NCBI GenBank assembly: GCA_031270865.1
Contig: JAISWI010000027.1
Span: 1 to 33,888, forward strand
Source: Oscillospiraceae bacterium
Lineage (GTDB): Bacteria; Bacillota; Clostridia; Christensenellales; Aristaeellaceae
Direction: 5' to 3'
Length of the DNA: 33,888 nt
Made by a program: the position numbers and the translations under genes. Below, in pieces: positions 33,754 to 33,888 of this stretch (positions within the stretch are counted from its first letter, which is position 1; each line of letters starts with the position of its first letter). Below the pieces are notes generated by a model. The model was not told the DNA's origin. It made no database searches and was given only the letters and a program-made list of their open reading frames with translations.

Positions 33754-33854
33754 GCTGCGCCCGCGGCGTGCGCGGCCTCAAGGATGGTCAGCCCGTCGGG
33801 AGCGGTCGCGTGGATCAACCCGCCGTCCTCACCGCGAAACGTTATATTTGGCAT
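33654..33854 (-). pseudogene. N-terminal fragment of a [2Fe-2S] ferredoxin-like protein
   Basis: The frame begins at 33854 with MPNITFRGEDGG and contains APDGLTILEAAHAAGAA, the typical start of plant-type [2Fe-2S] domains (as in ASKHA/corrinoid-activation proteins), which should continue into a C-GG-GTCGKC cluster motif. Instead the similarity ends after about residue 34 (near 33753), and the rest is the antisense of the glycosidase-like relic. The cluster cysteines are missing, so it is a broken 5' end. Confidence 0.45.
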
Positions 33855-33888
33855 GATACATACCCCGAAAGCGTTATGCCATGGCCGA

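Noticed and set aside
1..33888. CRISPR arrays, intact transposases or integrases.
   Set aside because: No regularly spaced direct repeats and no DDE, serine or tyrosine recombinase motifs were seen in any reading frame examined.

Overview
The window looks like chromosomal DNA of a GC-rich, carbohydrate-scavenging anaerobe of the Firmicutes (class Clostridia; a Christensenellales-like lineage is my guess, not proven). Reasons: three LplB/LplC (YtcP-type) sugar permease pairs each with an Msm/YtcQ-type binding protein, strong AGGAGG ribosome binding sites, SigA-type promoters close to consensus, tRNA genes with encoded CCA, and relics of Clostridia-type mobile DNA.

Layout. (1) 2-1726: the 3' part of a GH106-like (alpha-L-rhamnosidase family) gene, then tRNA-Ser(CGA) at 1945-2033 with its own promoter and terminator. 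(2) 2133-3053: a visibly AT-richer orphan gene with an alpha/alpha-toroid (prenyltransferase/squalene-cyclase-like) sequence, probably imported. (3) 3310-9720, module A: a FAD-dependent oxidoreductase on the minus strand, divergent from a permease-permease-binding protein-FAD oxidoreductase operon. (4) 9778-16059, module B: a third FAD oxidoreductase on the minus strand, divergent from a second permease-permease-binding protein operon ending in a GH29 alpha-L-fucosidase. (5) 16163-22925 (minus): a complete oppABCDF peptide importer followed by an M24 (Xaa-Pro type) peptidase, driven by a perfect TTGACA-17-TATAAT promoter with a 26-bp palindrome just downstream. (6) tRNA-Gln(CTG) (minus) and a gene graveyard, 23551-24589: a phage/plasmid-type primase relic with two in-frame stops and the C-terminal scrap of an MmeI/YeeA-type DNA methyltransferase. 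(7) 24871-26697: a MalT-like ATPase regulator that stops before any LuxR DNA-binding domain. (8) 27128-33201, module C: a third permease-permease-binding protein operon ending in a 785-aa clan GH-A-like hydrolase, followed by a decayed gene region (33313-33854) where two unrelated fragments are joined head to head.

How the genes may work together: modules A-C look like systems that import oligosaccharides or glycosides and process them inside the cell with oxidoreductases and glycosidases (rhamnose- and fucose-containing glycans are suggested by GH106 and GH29). None of the three sugar importers has its own ATPase here, so a shared MsmX/MsmK-type ATPase elsewhere is expected. The most interesting unexplained point is the repeated pairing of uncharacterised FAD oxidoreductases with these importers, with an identical 11-bp motif in both divergent promoter regions.
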